From Hymenobacter perfusus (GTDB lineage: Bacteria; Bacteroidota; Bacteroidia; Cytophagales; Hymenobacteraceae), in contig NZ_RWIU01000009.1 of NCBI RefSeq assembly GCF_003944765.1, forward strand, positions 1 through 64,000: a stretch of DNA of 64,000 bases, written 5' to 3'. This document shows, piece after piece, positions 8,783 to 17,376 of the stretch. The notes beneath the pieces are model-generated. The model worked only from the letters and a program-made list of their open reading frames with translations. It did no database searches and had not been told where the DNA came from. A program made the translations under genes and the position numbers. Position 1 is the first letter of the stretch; each line of letters opens with the position of its first letter.

Positions 8783-11722
8783 GTGTCAGAAGAAAATACC
8801 CCCCAGGATCCGAATTCTCAAGAGCAGCCCAACCTGTTTGGGGCCGGTGACTCCATCGAATTCAGTGCCGCCGCCGCCTCGGCGGTGCACGACGAGGATG
8901 CCACCCAGTTGAGCGTCAGCGAAGCCGGCGAGCTGCTGCTGGAAATGGCCGCTGCGGAAACCACGGCCGCTGAGCCCGCCGAAGAAGAAGCCACGCCCGA
9001 GGAGGAGCCCAAATTCGCGCCCGGCGAAATGATCCACGACGTGGCCACCGTGAACGGCATGTACCAGAACTGGTTTCTGGACTATGCCAGCTACGTGATT
9101 CTGGAGCGCGCCGTGCCCGCCATTGAGGACGGCCTCAAGCCCGTGCAGCGCCGCATTCTGCACGCCATGAAGGAAATGGACGACGGCCGCTTTAACAAAG
9201 TGGCCAACGTCATCGGGCAAACCATGCAGTACCACCCCCACGGCGACGCCAGCATCGGCGACGCCATGGTGAACCTGGGCCAGAAGGACCTGCTCATCGA
9301 AACTCAGGGCAACTGGGGCGACATCCGGACCGGCGACGGCGCGGCCGCGCCGCGTTACATTGAGGCCCGCCTGAGCAAGTTTGCGCTTGACGTGGTGTTC
9401 AACCCTGATGTCACGGAGTGGCAGATGAGCTACGACGGCCGCAAGCGCGAGCCTACCACGCTGCCCGTGAAATTCCCGCTGCTGCTGGCCCAGGGCGTGG
9501 AAGGCATTGCCGTGGGCCTGAGCACCAAGATCATGCCCCACAACTTCCGCGAGCTGTGCAAAGCCAGCATCGACGTGCTGCGGGGCCGGGAGATTCAGCT
9601 GTTTCCGGACTTCCCGACCGGCGGCCTCTGCGACGTAACCAACTACAATGGCGGTCTGCGCGGGGCCAAAATCCGCCTGCGCGCCACCATCGAGAAGGCC
9701 GACAAGACCATGCTGGTCATCCGCGACATTCCCTACGGCACCACCACCACGGCGCTGATGGAAAGCATCGTGAAGGCCTCGGAAGCCAACAAAATCAAGA
9801 TCAAGAAGGTGGTCGATAACACGGCCGCCACGGTGGAGATTCAGGTGCATCTGCCCACCGGCGTGAGCCCCGACCTGACGATGGACGCGCTCTACGCCTT
9901 CACCGACTGCGAAATCAGCATTTCGCCCAACACCTGCGTGATTATCGAGGATAAGCCGCGCTTCGTGGGGGTGGAGGATATGCTCAAGCTCAGCACTCAG
10001 AAAACGGTGCGGCTGCTGGAGCGGGAGCTGGAAATCCGCCAGGATGAGCTGCAGGAAAAGTGGCATTCGGCTTCGCTGGAGAAGATTTTTATCGAGAACC
10101 GCATTTACCGCAAAATTGAGGAGTGCGAAACCTGGGAGGATATTCTGCAGACCATTGACGCCGGTTTGCGCAAGTTTGTGCGCATCGAGGGCGAGAAGCC
10201 CAAGGCCAACGACCTGCGCTTGGTGCTGCGTCGCGCCCTCACCGAGGACGACCTCACGCGCCTGACCGAAATCCGCATCAAGCGCATCAGCAAGTTCGAC
10301 GGCTTCAAGGCCGAGGAGTACATCCAGCGGCTGGAGACCGAACTGGCCGAAGTGGCCGACCACCTGGCCAACCTCACCCGCTACGCCATCAACTACTTCG
10401 AGGGCCTGCTGAAAAAGTATGGGGCCAGCCGGGAGCGAAAAACCCAGCTGCGCACTTTTGATGTGGTAACGGCCCAGAAAGTGGCCGTGGCCAACCAGAA
10501 ACTCTACGTGAACTACGCCGACGGTTTCGTGGGCTACGGCCTGAAAAAGGACGAAAAAGCGGTGGAAGTCACCAGCTGCTCCGACCTCGACGACATCATT
10601 GCCATCCGCCGCGACGGCACGTTCACGGTGAGCAAAATTGCCGAGAAAACCTTCGTGGGCAAGGATATCCTGCATGTGGGCGTCTACAACAAGAACGACG
10701 ACCGGCTGGTGTACAACATGGTGTACCTCGACGGGGCCTCGGGCATCAGCTTCGCCAAGCGCTTCCTCGTCACGGGCATCACCCGCGACAAGGTATACGA
10801 CCTCACCAAAGGCACCAAGGGCACTAAAACCCTCTATCTCACGGCCAACCCCAACTCCGAGTCGGAGGTGGTCAGCATTCAGCTCTCCGACAAGGCTCCG
10901 GCCCGCGTGAAGCAGTTCGATTTTGACTTTGCCGAGCTGGCCATCAAAGGCAAGGGCTCGATGGGCAACATCGTCACCAAGCAGCCCATCAAGAAAATCA
11001 CCCAGAAAAGCCGGGGCGACTCGACGCTGGGCGGGCGGGAAGTATTCTTCGACAGCGTGGTGGGCCGCCTCAACCACGCGGGCCACGGCCGTTATCTGGG
11101 CGCCTTCGATACCGAGGATACGCTGTTGCGGGTGTATAAAGATGGAAGCTACGAAGTAGTGCCGCCCGAACTATCTCTGCAGTTCGACATGACCAATATG
11201 GTGCTGCTGCGCAAGCTGGAGCCCGATACGGTGATTAGCGCCGTGTATTACGAAGGCGAATCGAAGACGCACTACGTGAAACGTTTCAACATTGAAACGG
11301 CGACGCTCAAGAAGCGCTTTACGTTCATCAGTGAGACCCCTGGCTCCAAATTGCTGGCCGTTACGGCCTTTGCCGAGCCGCAGGTGGAAATTAAGCTCCA
11401 GCGCGACAAGAAGGCCGACAAGGAAACCGAAAACGTGCTGCTCCACGAGTTTATCGATGTGAAAGGCTGGAAGGCGATGGGCAACAAGCTCAATTACTAC
11501 AAAATTCACGCCCTCACGCTGCTTACTGACGAAGGCCCCGAGCCCGAGCGCAAGGCCGCCCGCAAAAAAGCCCTGCCTGCCACCCCGGACCCCAACGCCC
11601 CGGTCGCCCTGGAAGCCGAGCCTCAGCCGGAGCACACCGGCGACGTAGACATCTCGGCCGCCGATGTGGCTCAGGCCCAGGCGGTACTCAAAACGCCAAA
11701 GTCGCAGCTGAAGCTCTTTTAA
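8783..11722 (+). CDS. parC: DNA topoisomerase IV subunit A (ParC/GyrA type)
   Basis: 979 residues from a GTG start. The first 80 residues are an acidic, Ala/Glu-rich extension. The breakage-reunion domain begins near YASYVILERAVPAIEDGLKP (about 101-120), with QYHPHGDASIGDAM near 149 and the catalytic Tyr192 in GDGAAAPRYIEARLS. A coiled-coil tower follows, then C-terminal beta-pinwheel-like repeats (about 560-880) and a charged Ala/Pro-rich tail. It pairs with ParE (1567). The gene is monocistronic in appearance, with its own promoter and a terminator at 11754. The length exceeds E. coli ParC, as is common for Bacteroidota GyrA-like proteins, so the gyrase/topoisomerase IV label depends on which other paralogues the genome has. 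Confidence 0.9.
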   Translation: MSEENTPQDPNSQEQPNLFGAGDSIEFSAAAASAVHDEDATQLSVSEAGELLLEMAAAETTAAEPAEEEATPEEEPKFAPGEMIHDVATVNGMYQNWFLDYASYVILERAVPAIEDGLKPVQRRILHAMKEMDDGRFNKVANVIGQTMQYHPHGDASIGDAMVNLGQKDLLIETQGNWGDIRTGDGAAAPRYIEARLSKFALDVVFNPDVTEWQMSYDGRKREPTTLPVKFPLLLAQGVEGIAVGLSTKIMPHNFRELCKASIDVLRGREIQLFPDFPTGGLCDVTNYNGGLRGAKIRLRATIEKADKTMLVIRDIPYGTTTTALMESIVKASEANKIKIKKVVDNTAATVEIQVHLPTGVSPDLTMDALYAFTDCEISISPNTCVIIEDKPRFVGVEDMLKLSTQKTVRLLERELEIRQDELQEKWHSASLEKIFIENRIYRKIEECETWEDILQTIDAGLRKFVRIEGEKPKANDLRLVLRRALTEDDLTRLTEIRIKRISKFDGFKAEEYIQRLETELAEVADHLANLTRYAINYFEGLLKKYGASRERKTQLRTFDVVTAQKVAVANQKLYVNYADGFVGYGLKKDEKAVEVTSCSDLDDIIAIRRDGTFTVSKIAEKTFVGKDILHVGVYNKNDDRLVYNMVYLDGASGISFAKRFLVTGITRDKVYDLTKGTKGTKTLYLTANPNSESEVVSIQLSDKAPARVKQFDFDFAELAIKGKGSMGNIVTKQPIKKITQKSRGDSTLGGREVFFDSVVGRLNHAGHGRYLGAFDTEDTLLRVYKDGSYEVVPPELSLQFDMTNMVLLRKLEPDTVISAVYYEGESKTHYVKRFNIETATLKKRFTFISETPGSKLLAVTAFAEPQVEIKLQRDKKADKETENVLLHEFIDVKGWKAMGNKLNYYKIHALTLLTDEGPEPERKAARKKALPATPDPNAPVALEAEPQPEHTGDVDISAADVAQAQAVLKTPKSQLKLF

Positions 11723-11753
11723 GCGGCCACCTCAAATCTGGCGCAGTAGTTCC

Positions 11754-11786
11754 ACGGCCGCCTTACGCGAGTAGGGCGGCCGTTTT
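11754..11786 (+). terminator. Rho-independent terminator of parC
   Basis: A 9-bp stem ACGGCCGCC/GGCGGCCGT (754-762 with 775-783) is followed by TTTT. Confidence 0.8.
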
Positions 11787-11868
11787 GCGGCTAATTGAAC
11801 AACTTTGCACCGGCTGTTGTGTCAATGATGAGTCGTTGTTTCCCTCTCCGCTTTCCCTTTCACCCGGT

Positions 11869-12738
11869 ATGTTACATCCGTTCCGAGCCGTTGCCAGCGC
11901 GCTGCTGCTGAGCCTGTGGCTGGCGGGGCTGCCGGAAGCTGGTGCGCAGCCGTCCCCAAAAACCGTCAAATCCCCCGTCGTCGTCCCCGCGCCCGAGCCG
12001 GCCGTGGCCGAGCTATTGGTCCAGGCTCGCAAGCTCCAGGCCGAGTATCACGAATCGGAGGCGTTGGGCAAGTACGAGCAGGCCCTCAGCAAAGCGCCGG
12101 CTACCTACGAAGCCCTCTGGCAGGCGGCCGTGCTGAGCGTGCGCATCGGGAGCCGCTACACCGACGAAACCCGCAAATCGGCCTATTTCGCGGCGGCCCG
12201 CCTCTACGCCAACCGGGCCTTGGTGGTGCAGCCCGACGGGGCCGAGGGCCATTACGCCGAAGCCCTGACCCTGGCCAACCAAGCCAACCTGCTCACTGCC
12301 CGGGGCCGCCTGCTGGCCTACCGCGAGATGCGCAGCCACGTATTCCGGGCCACCGAGCTGCGCCCCGACTGGGCCGATGCCTGGCAGCTGCTGGGCCGCT
12401 GGCACTACCGCGTCGACCACTACAGCCCGTTGGAGCGCGTGTTCAGCCGGTTATTTCTGGGTGGGATGCCGGCCAGCGCCAGCACCTTCATGGCCATCGA
12501 CGCGCTGCGCAAGGCCCACGAGCTGGAGCCCAAACGGATTCAGTTTGCCTATGACTTGGCCCGTGTCCACCTCAACCGCAGCCAGGAAACCCGGGCCACT
12601 GCCGTACTCCAGGAGGCCGTGGCCCTCACGCCCGTCACGGCCGACGAGCTGGAAATCAGCCGCCGCTGCCGCCGCCTGCTGGAACAGCTCAACCGCCGCC
12701 TGCACCGCCAGGTACACCGGCGGCTGAAGAGGCTGTGA
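11869..12738 (+). CDS. Exported TPR-like protein
   Basis: 289 residues from ATG 11869; the frame is open upstream to 11785, but this Met begins a clean signal peptide (hydrophobic ALLLSLWLAGLPEAGAQ, cleavage after AQ). The mature part contains helical repeat pairs: the pattern A-x-x-L/Y-E-A-L-x-x-A-P in residues 45-75, a second pair near RLYANRALVVQPDGAEGHYAEAL, and a later one near ALRKAHELEPKRIQFAYDLARVHLNR. This resembles periplasmic TPR proteins with no assigned reaction. The C-terminus is very basic (RRLHRQVHRRLKRL). It is followed 54 bp later by a second TPR protein with its own promoter. Confidence 0.75.
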   Translation: MLHPFRAVASALLLSLWLAGLPEAGAQPSPKTVKSPVVVPAPEPAVAELLVQARKLQAEYHESEALGKYEQALSKAPATYEALWQAAVLSVRIGSRYTDETRKSAYFAAARLYANRALVVQPDGAEGHYAEALTLANQANLLTARGRLLAYREMRSHVFRATELRPDWADAWQLLGRWHYRVDHYSPLERVFSRLFLGGMPASASTFMAIDALRKAHELEPKRIQFAYDLARVHLNRSQETRATAVLQEAVALTPVTADELEISRRCRRLLEQLNRRLHRQVHRRLKRL

Positions 12739-12761
12739 GCGGCCCGGCCCTGAACGCCCCC

Positions 12762-12769
12762 TATCTTTG
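12762..12769 (+). promoter_or_regulatory. -7 promoter element TATCTTTG
   Basis: Exact match to TAnnTTTG, 23 bp before the GTG start of the next gene. No clear -33 element is seen. Confidence 0.6.
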
Positions 12770-12792
12770 CCCCATCTCATTGAGTCGTTGCC

Positions 12793-13911
12793 GTGCTTGC
12801 TTTTCGCTTTTCCTGTTTCTATTTGCTGCTTGCCGCGGTCCTGTTATCGGGCTGCACCCCTGATCCGGAGGAGCGGTCCGAGCGCATGGTCAACCTGAAA
12901 ACGGTGCAGAGCGGGCCCGCCATTCAGGCCCAGGAACTGGATGGGGCGATTAGTAGGCAGCCCCGCAATGCTTCGCTTTACGCTCGTCGGGCCGCGTTCC
13001 GGCTGGAGGCCGGGCAGGTACAAGCAGCCCTGCGCGACATCAACGAGGCCTTGGACCTGGATGATGCCCCCGGCGAATTCTACTTCATTAAAGCCCGCGC
13101 CCTGCGGGCTGAAGGACGCATTAAAGCGGCGCTTGCTGCCACCGATGAAGCCGCCCGTCGGGGTTTTGCCTCGCCCGAGCTGAATCTGCTGGTAGGGGAG
13201 ATGCACCTGGCCACCCGCCGCTACCAAGATGCCCTCGACCAGCTCGACCGGGCGTTGCAGCAGGAGCCGGATCAGCCCGCGCCCCTTTTCTACAAGGGTG
13301 TGGCGTACATCGGGCTGCAGGATACCGTGCAGGCCCTGGACTACTTGCGCGCCAGCCTCGCCCGCGACCCGCGCCAACCCGAAACCCTGCACCAGTTGGC
13401 CTTTTTATCCAACGCCTACCGCCAGCCGGCCCAGGCGGCGCAGTACGCGGCGCGCGGGCTGAAATTAGCGCCCACGTACGGTCCGCTCTGGTATGATTAC
13501 GGCCGCCAGTTTGAGCTGCAGAACCAGCCCGACAGTGCCGTGCGCATCTACGCCCGCGCCGTGCAGCTGGATACCACCTTCTACCGCGCCGATTACCGCC
13601 TGGGCCTCGTGGCTTACAAAAACCGCCGCTACGCCGCCGCTGTGCCGCATCTGCAACGGGCGTTGCGTCGCTCACCCCGCCTCGAAAACGCCCGCCAGAT
13701 GCTGGCGGAGAGTCTTGAGAGCCTGGCCCGCTGGCCCGAAGCCGCCGACCAGTACCGGCTGCTGGTGCAGGAAAACCCCGGTAACCGCCACTGGACCTAC
13801 AAAGCCTGGAAAACGGGCAACCGCGCCCGGGGTATCATCGTGGAGGATGCCCCGCGTCCCGCGCCCGTGGAGGCCATTGAGCCCATTCAGTTTCAGCGCC
13901 CGGGACTGTAG
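12793..13911 (+). CDS. TPR lipoprotein
   Basis: 372 residues from a GTG start. A lipoprotein signal peptide ends in the lipobox LLSGC (Cys near residue 21). The rest is almost entirely tetratricopeptide repeats (about 50-340), e.g. ASLYARRAAFRLEAGQVQAAL, DALDQLDRALQQEPDQPAPLFYKG and ALDYLRASLARDPRQPETL. TPR lipoproteins of this type sit in the outer or inner membrane facing the periplasm and act as protein-binding scaffolds; no enzymatic motif is seen. It has its own promoter and is the last gene before the thrS operon. Confidence 0.82.
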   Translation: MLAFRFSCFYLLLAAVLLSGCTPDPEERSERMVNLKTVQSGPAIQAQELDGAISRQPRNASLYARRAAFRLEAGQVQAALRDINEALDLDDAPGEFYFIKARALRAEGRIKAALAATDEAARRGFASPELNLLVGEMHLATRRYQDALDQLDRALQQEPDQPAPLFYKGVAYIGLQDTVQALDYLRASLARDPRQPETLHQLAFLSNAYRQPAQAAQYAARGLKLAPTYGPLWYDYGRQFELQNQPDSAVRIYARAVQLDTTFYRADYRLGLVAYKNRRYAAAVPHLQRALRRSPRLENARQMLAESLESLARWPEAADQYRLLVQENPGNRHWTYKAWKTGNRARGIIVEDAPRPAPVEAIEPIQFQRPGL

Positions 13912-13928
13912 CAGGTGGCGAATTTTGC

Positions 13929-13990
13929 AATGGTGAGGAGTGATGTTCAAAACGCGCATGCAGCGTCAGCAGAACATCAACTTCACCATT
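13929..13990. repeat. Intergenic inverted-repeat pair upstream of thrS
   Basis: Left arm 13929-13948 and right arm 13972-13990 pair as AATGGTG/CACCATT and TGATGTTC/GAACATCA around a small internal mismatch. The loop is 23 nt. There is no T run. This is one of six loci with the same layout but unrelated sequence. Confidence 0.8.
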
Positions 13991-14017
13991 TCACCTTTCA
14001 CAACATCACCCTTTCCG

Positions 14018-14025
14018 TAACTTGC
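14018..14025 (+). promoter_or_regulatory. Likely -7 element of thrS (TAACTTGC)
   Basis: One base short of TAnnTTTG, 43 bp before the thrS ATG. TTTC about 20 bp upstream could serve as a weak -33 element. Confidence 0.5.
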
Positions 14026-14068
14026 GGGCTCACGGCTGTTTGTATAGCCACAATCCCCATCTTTTTTT

Positions 14069-16021
14069 ATGCTTAACATCACCCTCCCCGACGGCTCGGT
14101 GCGCCAGTTTGTAGATGGCGCCACGGGCTACGACGTTGCCGCCGGCATCAGCGAAGGCCTCGCCCGCAACGCCCTCGGCGTGCGCGTCAACGGCGAAGTG
14201 CGCGACCTGCACCGCCCCATCGAAAAGGATGCCGAAGTGGCTATCCTAACCTGGAATGACCAGGATGGCAAGTCTACCTTCTGGCACTCCTCGGCCCACT
14301 TGTTGGCCGAAGCCTTGGAGTCCCTGTACCCTGGTGTGAAGCTGGGCATTGGCCCCAGCATCGAAAACGGCTTCTATTACGACATCGACCTGGGCGAAGG
14401 CCGCACGATTTCCACCGACGACCTGCCGGAAGTCGAAAAGAAGATGCTGGAGCTGGCCAAGAAGAAAAGCCAGTTTGAGCGCAAGGAAATCAGCAAGGCC
14501 GACGCCATTGCTTACTTCACCGAGAAGCAGGACCCCTACAAGCTGGATTTGCTGGAGCGCCTCGACGACGGCTCCATCACGTTCTACACCCAGGGCGACT
14601 TTACCGACCTCTGCCGCGGCCCGCACATTCCCGATACCTCGCCCATCAAGGCCGTGAAGCTGCTCAACGTGGCCGGCGCCTACTGGCGCGGCGACGAGAA
14701 GAACAAGCAGCTAACCCGCATCTACGGCATCACCTTCCCCAAAGCCAAGGAGCTCACCGAGTACCTGGAGCGCCTGGAGGAAGCCAAGCGCCGCGACCAC
14801 CGCAAGCTGGGCAAGGAGCTGGAGCTGTTCACGTTTTCGGAGAAAGTAGGAGCGGGGCTGCCCCTGTGGCTGCCCAAAGGCACGGCCCTGCGCGAGAAGC
14901 TGGAGCAGTTTCTGCGCCGCGCCCAGCTCCGCGCCGGCTACCAGCCCGTCGTGACGCCCCACATCGGTTCCAAGGAGCTGTACGTGACCAGCGGCCACTA
15001 CGAGAAGTACGGTGCCGACTCGTTCCAGCCCATCAAAACGCCCAACCCCGGCGAGGAATTCTTCCTTAAGCCGATGAACTGCCCCCACCACTGCGAAATC
15101 TACAAGAGCAAGCCCCGCTCATACCGCGACCTGCCGGTGCGCCTCGCCGAATTTGGCACGGTGTACCGCTACGAGCAGAGCGGCGAGCTGCACGGCCTGA
15201 CCCGCGTGCGCGGCTTTACCCAGGATGACGCCCATATCTTCTGCCGCCCCGACCAGGTGAAGGAGGAATTCCTGAAGGTAATTGACATCGTGCTCTACGT
15301 GCTCAAGGCCCTCGATTTCCCCGAATTCACAGCCCAGATTTCGCTGCGCGACCCCGAAAACAAAGCTAAATACATCGGCTCCGACGAGAACTGGGAGAAA
15401 GCCGAGCGCGCTATCATCGAAGCCGCCGCCGAGAAGGGTTTGAGCACAGTAACCGAGCTGGGCGAGGCTGCTTTCTACGGCCCTAAGCTCGACTTCATGG
15501 TACGTGACGCCATCGGCCGCAAATGGCAGCTAGGCACCATCCAGGTGGACTACAACCTGCCCGAGCGGTTCGAGCTGGAGTACGTGGCCCCCGACAACTC
15601 GCGCCAGCGCCCCGTTATGATTCACCGGGCCCCGTTTGGCTCGCTGGAACGTTTTGTAGCCGTGCTCATCGAGCACTGCGGCGGCAACTTCCCGCTCTGG
15701 CTCTCGCCCGAGCAGTTTGCCGTGCTCCCCATCTCGGAGAAGTACCATGACTACGCCCAGCAGGTGTACGACCAGCTGGTACAGGCCGATATGCGCGGCA
15801 CTGTGGACCACCGCGACGAGAAAATCGGCCGCAAAATCCGCGACGCGGAAGTGTCGAAAGTGCCCTACATGCTCATCGTGGGCGAGAAGGAGCAGGCCGA
15901 GGGCATCGTCTCCATCCGCCGCCACGGCCAGGGCGACGTAGGTGCTATGCCCATCGGGGCCTTCATTGCCGACTTCCAGCAACAGGTAAGTGACCTGATG
16001 GACGGTAAATCGGTCGGATAA
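14069..16021 (+). CDS. thrS: Threonyl-tRNA synthetase
   Basis: 650 residues, full length for the family. An N-terminal TGS domain (1-62, starting MLNITLPDGSVRQF) is followed by the SAD editing domain with HSSAHLLAEAL (HxxxH near 75-79). The class II catalytic core carries KPMNCPHHCEIYKSKPRSY (zinc-binding Cys near 338), YRYEQSGELHGLTRVRGFTQDDAHIFC, and later QVDYNLPERFEL. The C-terminal anticodon-binding domain begins near PEQFAVLPISEKY. It charges tRNA-Thr. It heads thrS-infC-rpmI-rplT, a very common gene order. A hairpin after the stop partly separates it from infC. Confidence 0.97.
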   Translation: MLNITLPDGSVRQFVDGATGYDVAAGISEGLARNALGVRVNGEVRDLHRPIEKDAEVAILTWNDQDGKSTFWHSSAHLLAEALESLYPGVKLGIGPSIENGFYYDIDLGEGRTISTDDLPEVEKKMLELAKKKSQFERKEISKADAIAYFTEKQDPYKLDLLERLDDGSITFYTQGDFTDLCRGPHIPDTSPIKAVKLLNVAGAYWRGDEKNKQLTRIYGITFPKAKELTEYLERLEEAKRRDHRKLGKELELFTFSEKVGAGLPLWLPKGTALREKLEQFLRRAQLRAGYQPVVTPHIGSKELYVTSGHYEKYGADSFQPIKTPNPGEEFFLKPMNCPHHCEIYKSKPRSYRDLPVRLAEFGTVYRYEQSGELHGLTRVRGFTQDDAHIFCRPDQVKEEFLKVIDIVLYVLKALDFPEFTAQISLRDPENKAKYIGSDENWEKAERAIIEAAAEKGLSTVTELGEAAFYGPKLDFMVRDAIGRKWQLGTIQVDYNLPERFELEYVAPDNSRQRPVMIHRAPFGSLERFVAVLIEHCGGNFPLWLSPEQFAVLPISEKYHDYAQQVYDQLVQADMRGTVDHRDEKIGRKIRDAEVSKVPYMLIVGEKEQAEGIVSIRRHGQGDVGAMPIGAFIADFQQQVSDLMDGKSVG

Positions 16022-16028
16022 TATTCTT

Positions 16029-16099
16029 CGCACAACCCGCCGGATGAAACGAAAGCCCCGAAAAAAGGCTTGAGTATAGTCCGGCGGGTTTTTCGTGCG
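16029..16099 (+). terminator. Terminator-like hairpin between thrS and infC
   Basis: AACCCGCCGGA (16034-16044) pairs perfectly with TCCGGCGGGTT (16080-16090), followed by TTT. Flanking CGCAC/GTGCG extends the stem, and AAGCC/GGCTT can form an inner stem. It probably ends the thrS transcript. Confidence 0.7.
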
Positions 16100-16152
16100 A
16101 TTCCGAAAAACCGTCTTTCATTACCGAATCCGGCAATTTTATATAGCTTTTC

Positions 16153-16221
16153 TTGAGCGTTCGAAAAAAATGCCGGATATTTGCCCGCTGATCAAACCCA
16201 TTGGGCTTGCCCGATTAGCGG
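16153..16221 (+). promoter_or_regulatory. infC promoter and structured leader (possible ribosomal-protein autoregulatory site)
   Basis: TTG (16153) and GATATTTG (16176-16183) form a weak promoter. Directly downstream a nested hairpin can form: CCGCT/AGCGG (185-189 with 217-221), ATC/GAT and CCC/GGG. The infC-rpmI-rplT operon is regulated by L20 binding to its leader in several bacteria. Whether this hairpin does that here is inference. Confidence 0.4.
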
Positions 16222-16264
16222 TTTAATTTCGCAGAATCTGACTTCCACCTAAAGGAAAACCGCC

Positions 16265-16918
16265 ATAGCTACCCCCAACCGCCGCTATATCCCTCGTGCC
16301 CAGGTCGAGGAGCCGTTCAAAATCAACCAGAAGATTACGGCTCGTGAAGTCCGCCTCGTTGGCGACAACGTGGAACAAGGCATCTACCCCACCGACCAGG
16401 CCCGGCGCATGGCTCAGGAGCAAAACCTGGACCTTGTAGAAATTTCGCCCACCGCAGTGCCGCCCGTGTGCCGCGTCATCGACTACTCGAAATTCAAGTA
16501 CGAGCAGAAGAAGAAGACCCGCGAGCTGAAAGCCAAGCAAACCAAGGTTGTCATCAAGGAAATCCGCTTCGGACCCAATACTGATGACCACGACTTTGCC
16601 TTTAAGCTCAAGCATGCCCAAGAGTTCCTGCGGGAAGGTGCCAAGATTAAGGCATATGTGCACTTCGTAGGTCGGAGCATCGTGTTCAAAGAGCGGGGTG
16701 AAATCCTGCTGCTCAAGTTTGCCCAAGCCCTTGAGGACCTAGGTAAAGTAGAGCAGCTGCCCAAGCTCGAAGGCAAGCGGATGTTCCTGTACTTGGCTCC
16801 CAAAGCCGCCGTGGTTCCCGTGAAGAAACCAGCACCGGCTCCCGCCAAGGACAGCAGCAAGGATGCCCCGAAAGAGGCAAAACCTGCTGCTGCGCCCGCC
16901 GAAAAGGCCGCCGAATAG
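16265..16918 (+). CDS. infC: Translation initiation factor IF-3, AUA start codon
   Basis: 217 residues when read from ATA at 16265: the N-terminus is ATPNRRYIPRAQVEEPFKIN after the initiator. An in-frame TAA at 16250 leaves only AGG AAA ACC GCC before it, so no ATG, GTG or TTG can start the full-length protein; AAAGGA at 16251-16256 gives a good ribosome-binding site 8 nt upstream. The first in-frame ATG (16370) would remove about 35 residues, including conserved INQKITAREVRLV. The N-domain contains YPTDQARRMAQEQNLDLVEI and the C-domain IKEIRFGPNTDDHDFAFKLKH. A Lys/Ala/Pro-rich tail of about 40 residues follows. Rare start codons in infC are known from E. coli (AUU), where IF-3 represses its own translation. 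Confidence 0.93.
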   Translation: MATPNRRYIPRAQVEEPFKINQKITAREVRLVGDNVEQGIYPTDQARRMAQEQNLDLVEISPTAVPPVCRVIDYSKFKYEQKKKTRELKAKQTKVVIKEIRFGPNTDDHDFAFKLKHAQEFLREGAKIKAYVHFVGRSIVFKERGEILLLKFAQALEDLGKVEQLPKLEGKRMFLYLAPKAAVVPVKKPAPAPAKDSSKDAPKEAKPAAAPAEKAAE

Positions 16919-16925
16919 TTTTGCC

Positions 16926-16941
16926 GGAATCTTCGGATTCC
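16926..16941 (+). promoter_or_regulatory. UUCG-tetraloop hairpin after infC
   Basis: GGAATC-TTCG-GATTCC is a perfect 6-bp stem with a very stable tetraloop, 8 bp after the infC stop. There is no T run. It may be an mRNA processing or stability element between infC and rpmI. Confidence 0.5.
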
Positions 16942-17010
16942 ACCTGTATGCTGGCGCACCGGCCTTAGGCAGCCGACCGCCGCAGTTTTTCACCTTTTAT
17001 CACCACCACA

Positions 17011-17205
17011 ATGCCGAAAATGAAGACCAAGTCCGGCGCCAAAAAGCGTTTCTCGCTGACCGGCACGGGCAAAATCAAGCGTAAGCACGCCTACAAGAGC
17101 CACATCCTGACCAAGAAAACCACCAAGCAGAAGCGTGCTCTCACGCACGTTGGTCTGGTTAGCTCGGCCGATATGAACCGCGTAAAAGACATGCTTGCCA
17201 TTTAA
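17011..17205 (+). CDS. rpmI: 50S ribosomal protein L35
   Basis: 64 residues, usual length. It starts MPKMKTKSGAKKRF and carries the typical KIKRKHAYKSHILTKKTTKQKR stretch. It binds 23S rRNA in the large subunit. It lies 92 bp after infC and 171 bp before rplT; the latter gap holds an AT-rich inverted repeat. Confidence 0.97.
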   Translation: MPKMKTKSGAKKRFSLTGTGKIKRKHAYKSHILTKKTTKQKRALTHVGLVSSADMNRVKDMLAI

Positions 17206-17293
17206 TTAAAAATGAAGAATTAGAAATTGAAAAATTTGCCGGTTATTTTGTAGCCGAGCTATTTGTCAATTTGTTAATTCATAATTTTTAATT
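17204..17293. repeat. AT-rich inverted-repeat pair between rpmI and rplT
   Basis: Left arm 17204-17238 and right arm 17259-17293 match over about 35 bp with about six differences, counting one base shift. The left arm overlaps the rpmI stop codon. The 20-bp loop contains TTATTTTG. It belongs to the intergenic inverted-repeat class described in the findings. Confidence 0.8.
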
Positions 17294-17376
17294 TTCAATT
17301 CATTCACCAGGCGTCCGGTAGAAATTCTAAGCTGCGGTACTAAACCCGCCGCCGGCCGCCAAAAACAACTCTGGTT

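Noticed and set aside
8786..11086. A 766-residue open frame on the minus strand opposite parC
   Set aside because: It is the antisense shadow of a well-conserved gene in GC-rich DNA; its translation is low-complexity (His/Val/Gly-rich) with no motif.
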